Part shown: piece after piece, positions 7,179-10,208 of the stretch | Numbering within the stretch: the stretch's first letter is position 1 | How the letters are laid out: the number at the start of each line of letters is the position of its first letter | Assembly (NCBI GenBank): GCA_020437875.1 | Contig: JAGQVR010000095.1 | Span: forward strand, 1-10,208 | DNA from: Flavobacteriales bacterium | GTDB taxonomy: Bacteria; Bacteroidota; Bacteroidia; Flavobacteriales_F; PHOS-HE28 | Reading direction: 5' to 3' | DNA: 10,208 bases | Notes under the pieces: model-generated | The model's database searches: none | The model's input: the letters and a program-made list of their open reading frames with translations, nothing else | Told to the model about the DNA's origin: nothing | Program-made: the position numbers and the translations under genes

Positions 7179-8511
7179 CGATCACGTGAGCTATGCTGTT
7201 CCTGTAGATCCTACTGCGGGTCAGGTTGGCTGGAACTGCCTGTCCGAAAGCGTAAGCGACGTCGGTTATCGCCCCTGTACCAATGGCTATATGGGCAGCG
7301 AATGGCTCCCAGCTAGTGCAGTCCGGGGTTCGTTCGCCCAATACATATACACCTGATCCATCTGCGGTAAGCGCGCATCCCCGCAAGCCAGGAGCAACGC
7401 CAACGGCGGGTTGCGCCGCAGAACATTGTGACGGGTTCAAGAACAGGCTGTACGCTGAGCTCGATGCGGCTAGGTAGGACCCGGAGCTTCCACTATACCG
7501 ATGCACCAGCAGGTTATAACTGGTACTGACATCCGGCCACAGTTTCATCCCGTCCCCATCTGTCATGGCAAGTACGATCACCTCGTCGCCTGTCATGGGA
7601 TCCACGGTCCTCACAGCATCCGCGTCTCGAAAATAAGCCTCGACCGTAGGGTTCAGGCTGAAGGTCTGCACCCAGTTCCTATTTGGATCATTCGGCAAGG
7701 CATCGATCAGCTGTATGCCAGAGGCAGTGATGTGGTACAAATGCACCCTATCGTTCATCACCACGAATAACCAGCTAGAGCCATTCGCACTTTGTACCAC
7801 ACGCATCATGGGGGTAATGGACTGCGAAAAGGTCGGTGCGCTCAGGTAGCCTACGCGATCGCTCGAATACAACCCAGGATCACCCAGTGCCTCCGAATAC
7901 ACGTCGAAACCCTGGAATTGAGGCATCGCTTGGATCTCCTGATGGGTTATCAATCTACCTCGCTTGGGACAGTAGTATGGGTTGGAAGGATCCTCCGGGA
8001 ATCTGGGATTCTCGGCCTCAAGGTCCAGAATACTCCATTGTATGTGGCTTCCGAAGTAAGTAAGGTTCGCATCCACGGGGCCTGAAGCTGCAGCGCTCAG
8101 TAGATAGAACAGGCTACACGACCCGGGAACGGGTACACTGATGAACTCCATGGCTCCTGGTTCCACACAATCCTGGCATCCTTGTGCCCGTGCATCGGCT
8201 ATCAGCCATCCCTGTCCATCGTACACATTGCCATCCACTTCGAAGAACAGTATGCGGCCATCCCCGGTGGACCGTACATGTTGGGAACGTTGGGCAGGTT
8301 GGCCGGTGTAGGCGTTGGCGGTGCCAGAAGGGTGGGTCGGGAGTCCTGTTGGAGCCTCCGGATCCGGGCTATCGATCTGGGGCAGTATGGCATAACTATT
8401 CCCAATGGCCCAAGCATCAGCTTGTGCATTAGCTGTTTCGGTCCTGACTCCCGTCAAGACCAGTGCCGCACCGACCGCCATGGCCAGTGCTCCTCGTTCT
8501 CTCGACATCAT
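7072..8511 (-). CDS. Signal peptide plus beta-propeller part of the long T9SS protein: 5' frame of a split gene
   Basis: The N-terminus MMSRERGALAMAVGAALVLT followed by TANA/QA is a good signal peptide (cleavage near residue 29). From about 35 the sequence is propeller-like: GNSYAILPQ, DGRILFFEVDGNVYDGQGWL, LYHITASGIQLID, YNLLVHRYSG, LTADGSGVYVLGE, HIAIGTGAITDV. This matches the non-catalytic N-terminal propeller often preceding beta-helix domains in Bacteroidota. Sense ends near residue 449 at the 8-C run. The last 28 or so residues (starting TQRYLSARWYN) are out of frame and end without a sorting domain, whereas the -1 nt frame continues as RNAIYLPGGTTVGALVGIQD, a plausible last blade. As written it would be a secreted but unanchored 479-aa propeller. 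Either Met1 (8511) or Met2 (8508) may be the start. It is divergent from the XRE gene, with the palindrome array in between. Confidence 0.82.
   Translation of the reverse strand: MMSRERGALAMAVGAALVLTGVRTETANAQADAWAIGNSYAILPQIDSPDPEAPTGLPTHPSGTANAYTGQPAQRSQHVRSTGDGRILFFEVDGNVYDGQGWLIADARAQGCQDCVEPGAMEFISVPVPGSCSLFYLLSAAASGPVDANLTYFGSHIQWSILDLEAENPRFPEDPSNPYYCPKRGRLITHQEIQAMPQFQGFDVYSEALGDPGLYSSDRVGYLSAPTFSQSITPMMRVVQSANGSSWLFVVMNDRVHLYHITASGIQLIDALPNDPNRNWVQTFSLNPTVEAYFRDADAVRTVDPMTGDEVIVLAMTDGDGMKLWPDVSTSYNLLVHRYSGSSGSYLAASSSAYSLFLNPSQCSAAQPAVGVAPGLRGCALTADGSGVYVLGERTPDCTSWEPFAAHIAIGTGAITDVAYAFGQAVPANLTRSRIYRNSIAHVIDDEPAPPTQRYLSARWYNSGRSGGHTGSERSRIRG
7159..7166 (-). other. Run of eight C (coding strand) at the frame switch of the long T9SS gene
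   Basis: The plus strand reads GCGT, eight G, CTGG. On the coding strand the propeller frame reads GAT GAT GAA CCA GCC CCC CCC ACG, while the beta-helix frame reads CCC CCC CCA CGC AAC. Removing one C fuses the frames into 4185 coding bases (1394 codons plus stop). The two frames overlap only from about 7072 to 7184, and this homopolymer is the obvious slip point. Confidence 0.85.
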
Positions 8512-8570
8512 GCAGTTAGGGTTTAGATCGCGGCAACAGCGCCGCTCCCCAAACCTTCACCACCGTTCGC

Positions 8571-8666
8571 GCAGATCTTCTTGCAATTCCGGCAAGTCGT
8601 TTGCGTTATTGGCAAGCGTTCCTGCCTTTCCAGCAAGCCCACTTGCTGTTCTGGCAAGTCGCTTGT
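8571..8666. promoter_or_regulatory. Five tandem palindromic operator-like sites in the divergent control region
   Basis: Left half-sites start at 8571 (GCAGA, degenerate), 8592 (GCAAG), 8612 (GCAAG), 8633 (GCAAG) and 8654 (GCAAG), so the spacing is 21, 20, 21 and 21 bp, about two DNA turns. Each is followed after 3-4 bp by a right half: CTTGC (8580), TTTGC (8600), CCTGC (8621), CTTGC (8642), CTTGT (8662). Unit 4 (CAGCAAG-CCCA-CTTGCTG) is a perfect palindrome. The 13-14 bp format resembles operators of phage 434-type repressors (ACAA-N6-TTGT), which belong to the same HTH superfamily as the XRE protein encoded next door. A weak Bacteroidota-type promoter for that gene (TTG 8643-8645, TACTTTC 8666-8672) would overlap units 4-5. 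A weak minus-strand -7-like element (AAGGTTTG, 8557-8550) lies just beyond unit 1. Binding by the XRE protein is inferred. Confidence 0.7.
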
Positions 8667-8720
8667 ACTTTCAGACCCTATCCACTATGCCAATGCTCCA
8701 TCGCCTCAACCCATACAAGC

Positions 8721-9080
8721 ATGATGATCGGCACCCGGATCAAGACACGTAGGAAGTTCCTGGGCCTGACCCAGGTGGAACTGGCCCAACGAGCGAATGT
8801 GAGCGAGAGCGTGATCTGCAGGATCGAACTCGGAGTTCGACTGCCGGACATGGCCTTGGTGCAACGCCTTGCCGCCGCCTTGGAAACAACAGTCGCCTAC
8901 CTTCTGGATGGTACCGACCCAGGCAACGCGTCAAACGGCAACCATGCCGAACGTGCAAAGCAGCTTGAGCAACGCGTGGAACAGCTCGAAGAAGAGGTGA
9001 GCGGCGGGCGTCGCATGATCTCCTTCCTTCAAGGCGTAATCGACAGGTTGCTGCCGGGATCACGCGGCGGGGAGGACTAG
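8721..9080 (+). CDS. XRE-family transcriptional regulator with C-terminal coiled coil
   Basis: The frame is open from 8601, but the stretch before 8721 is the palindrome array and translates to a 7-residue-periodic shadow. The ATGATG at 8721-8726 gives 119 (or 118) aa with the HTH at the usual place. Residues 5-65 form the HTH_3 domain: IKTRRKFLGL, LTQVELAQRANVSESVICRIELG (helices 2-3 at about 16-38, recognition helix around SESVICRIE), then LPDMALVQRLAAAL and TVAYLLDG. After a short linker (about 66-75), residues 76-94 (HAERAKQLEQRVEQLEEEV) have heptad spacing for a coiled coil, likely for dimer or higher-order assembly, which would suit an array of regularly spaced operators. Divergent position suggests autoregulation and control of the secreted-protein cluster. 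It is convergent with the heme-protein gene, leaving 8 bp between stops. Phage or ICE origin is possible, but no other phage gene is present. Confidence 0.88.
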   Translation: MMIGTRIKTRRKFLGLTQVELAQRANVSESVICRIELGVRLPDMALVQRLAAALETTVAYLLDGTDPGNASNGNHAERAKQLEQRVEQLEEEVSGGRRMISFLQGVIDRLLPGSRGGED

Positions 9081-9088
9081 GACTTCAC

Positions 9089-9559
9089 TCACCGCTCCTC
9101 CTTCCCCTCCTCGCCCTCCCCACCGGGCATCAGCCCCTTGAAGAAGCCCATCAACGCGTTGCGCTCGGCATCGGTCAGGCGCGCCTGCGGGTGTACCCAA
9201 GTGTAGGAGGGCAGGGGCATCTCGCCCTCCTCCAGCATCTCCACCGACTCCTTCGCCTTGTGCCGCTGCCACTTCGCGCGTCGGCGCCCCCACGAGCTCA
9301 TGTCGAATTCGGCACGACCATGGTCGATATGGCCCTGCATCCAGAAGTTCACCGGCGTGATGTAGCTGTACCAGGGGTAGGTGGTGCGGTCGCTGTGGCA
9401 GTCGTAGCACGCGTTGCGCAGGAGGTCCTGCACCTCCGCAGTGGGTGAGGTGACGGTGATGAGGTCATGCTCCGGGTCGTTGGCCTGCACGGAACGATCG
9501 GGCTGGAAGACCTGCGCCACCAAGGCGAGGCCGGGAAGGATCAGCCACTTCTTGTTCAT
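9089..9559 (-). CDS. c-type heme-binding domain protein (Haem_bd-like)
   Basis: This 156-aa protein has an N-terminal basic-hydrophobic segment (NKKWLILPGLALVAQVF, about 2-18), a signal peptide or anchor without a clear cleavage site. A single c-type heme motif, CYDCH, is at 51-55 in the context NACYDCHSDRTTYPWYSYITPVNFWMQ (split here only by position: 49-75). The pattern of CxxCHS, YPWY, NFWxxxHIxxGR and later EMPLPSYTWVHPQARLTDAE (about 113-132) is the signature of the small periplasmic heme-binding domain family frequent in Bacteroidota (Haem_bd). H55 is the proximal ligand; M114 or a nearby His could be the distal one. Such proteins carry electrons in the periplasm and are often near cytochrome or peroxidase genes. 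The C-terminus is low complexity (GGEGEEGKEER). The ATG overlaps the stop of the upstream gene (ATGA, 9556-9559), so the two are co-translated. Confidence 0.9.
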   Translation of the reverse strand: MNKKWLILPGLALVAQVFQPDRSVQANDPEHDLITVTSPTAEVQDLLRNACYDCHSDRTTYPWYSYITPVNFWMQGHIDHGRAEFDMSSWGRRRAKWQRHKAKESVEMLEEGEMPLPSYTWVHPQARLTDAERNALMGFFKGLMPGGEGEEGKEER

Positions 9560-10208
9560 CGCTTCTCGATCTCAAGCACGATCGCCATGGCGGCCTTGCT
9601 GGCCGGTCCCGCCGCGCCGAAGGTCCTGCCGGCCGTGTAGCGCATAGATCCGGCATCCTGGAGTTCATTGCCCAGCACCGCGTTCAACCGAGCATCCATG
9701 CCAGGTGCATTGGATGCCTTCAAGGCCGCATCCACCTTGTTGAAGTCGATGGCCTCGCGGTACACGAGGATGGTCATCACATCGGTGGTGCCCACCTCGT
9801 CCGCCGTCATGCTCTGGTCGCGCGGGAACTGGCGCGTGCCGGTGATGCCGCAATAGGGCGAATGTTTCGGCGTGTTCGGGAAGAGGATGTAGGTGCTGCC
9901 GTCCGTCTCCTGCCCGAAGCAATAGGCGTAGCACTCCACGTTGTTCGTCATCTCCACCTTGAAGCGCGTGCCCTTGGCGATCGGTGTCTCCGTGCGGAAG
10001 GTGCGGCCGCCCACATGGCGCAGCGCGATGTAGTCGCCGGTGACATCGCCCGCCGCATCCACCACGGGCAGCCCGAAGCGGATGTCGAAGGCGGTGGGCG
10101 CCACGTCCACGCCTTCGCCCATCGGGTACACGGCGTAGGCCTCCTTCGTGAAGTGCGCGAAGTCATCATAGCTCACCCAGGCCAGGCCGTTCTTGCCCCA
10201 TTCCGGCC
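9556..10208 (-). CDS. DUF4384-like domain protein, C-terminal part (5' end outside window)
   Basis: The frame is open to the window edge, giving about 216 residues with the stop at 9556-9558. A GTG at 10174-10176 could be taken as a start, but sensible sequence continues upstream of it (PEWGKNGLAWVSYDDFAHF), so the gene is cut by the window. The central part (TPIAKGTRFKVEMTNNVECYAYCFGQETDGSTYILFPNT) matches the DUF4384 pattern: a 'property' strand, Y-Y-F, DG, then LFPN. KHSPYCGITGTRQFPRDQSM and TTDVMTILVYREAID continue it. DUF4384 domains often accompany caspase-like peptidases or envelope proteins, and their role is poorly defined. The C-terminal about 60 residues are Ala-rich (KAAMAIVLEIEKR end). 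It forms an overlapping pair with the heme-protein gene. Localisation cannot be judged because the N-terminus is missing. Confidence 0.75.
   Translation of the reverse strand, partial: PEWGKNGLAWVSYDDFAHFTKEAYAVYPMGEGVDVAPTAFDIRFGLPVVDAAGDVTGDYIALRHVGGRTFRTETPIAKGTRFKVEMTNNVECYAYCFGQETDGSTYILFPNTPKHSPYCGITGTRQFPRDQSMTADEVGTTDVMTILVYREAIDFNKVDAALKASNAPGMDARLNAVLGNELQDAGSMRYTAGRTFGAAGPASKAAMAIVLEIEKR

Noticed and set aside
7072..7184. Programmed ribosomal frameshift between the two halves of the long gene
   Set aside because: A C8 run could allow slippage, but no downstream pseudoknot or internal Shine-Dalgarno-like stimulator was seen. A simple one-base indel (phase variation or error) explains it more economically.
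8571..8666. CRISPR array or replication iterons
   Set aside because: The units are 20-21 bp with degenerate palindromic cores and no distinct spacers. There is no Cas, Rep or DnaA-box context, so an operator array is the better reading.
8601..8720. 40-codon N-terminal extension of the XRE protein
   Set aside because: Its 7-residue periodicity simply reflects the 21-bp operator array. HTH_3 domains normally start a few residues from the N-terminus, as with the ATG at 8721.

Overview
The window is about 60% GC and appears to come from the chromosome of a member of the Bacteroidota, most likely a high-GC flavobacterial lineage. The main reason is that four reading frames end in a type IX secretion (T9SS) type A sorting domain, with a PNP motif followed by GLYYL/GLYVI and a terminal beta strand. 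Such tails are essentially restricted to this phylum. No species can be named from the sequence. There are no tRNA or rRNA genes, CRISPR arrays or transposases, and coding density is very high.

Layout. (1) 1-622, plus strand: the end of a toxin-antitoxin operon, with a short antitoxin-like C-terminus, a PIN-domain (VapC-like) toxin and a doubtful 20-codon tail ORF, joined by ATGA overlaps. (2) 681-8511, minus strand, read from right to left: a cluster of secreted surface or extracellular proteins. It starts with a long beta-propeller plus parallel beta-helix protein, now split into two frames at a run of eight C (7159-7166). It continues with a 504-residue propeller-type T9SS protein, then the truncated C-terminal remnant of a second long protein, then a second 504-residue propeller-type protein. 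This order, long-504-long remnant-504, looks like an old tandem duplication of a two-gene cassette. (3) 8512-8720: a divergent control region with five tandem imperfect palindromes (GCAAG-N3/4-CTTGC type, 20-21 bp period). (4) 8721-9080, plus strand: an XRE-family regulator with a C-terminal coiled coil. (5) 9089-10208, minus strand: a two-gene operon of a DUF4384-like protein (N-terminus outside the window) and a c-type heme-binding protein with one CxxCH.

How the parts may work together. The XRE protein is divergent from the secreted-protein cluster, and the operator-like array lies between them, so it probably controls itself and the cluster. The 8-C run could switch the long protein on or off, or it may be a sequencing error. 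The secreted proteins would cross the outer membrane through T9SS and probably act in adhesion or surface display; no catalytic motif is visible in them. The most notable observations are the operator array, the cassette duplication with its decayed copy, the poly-C frameshift and a perfect 14-bp inverted repeat inside a signal-peptide coding region.
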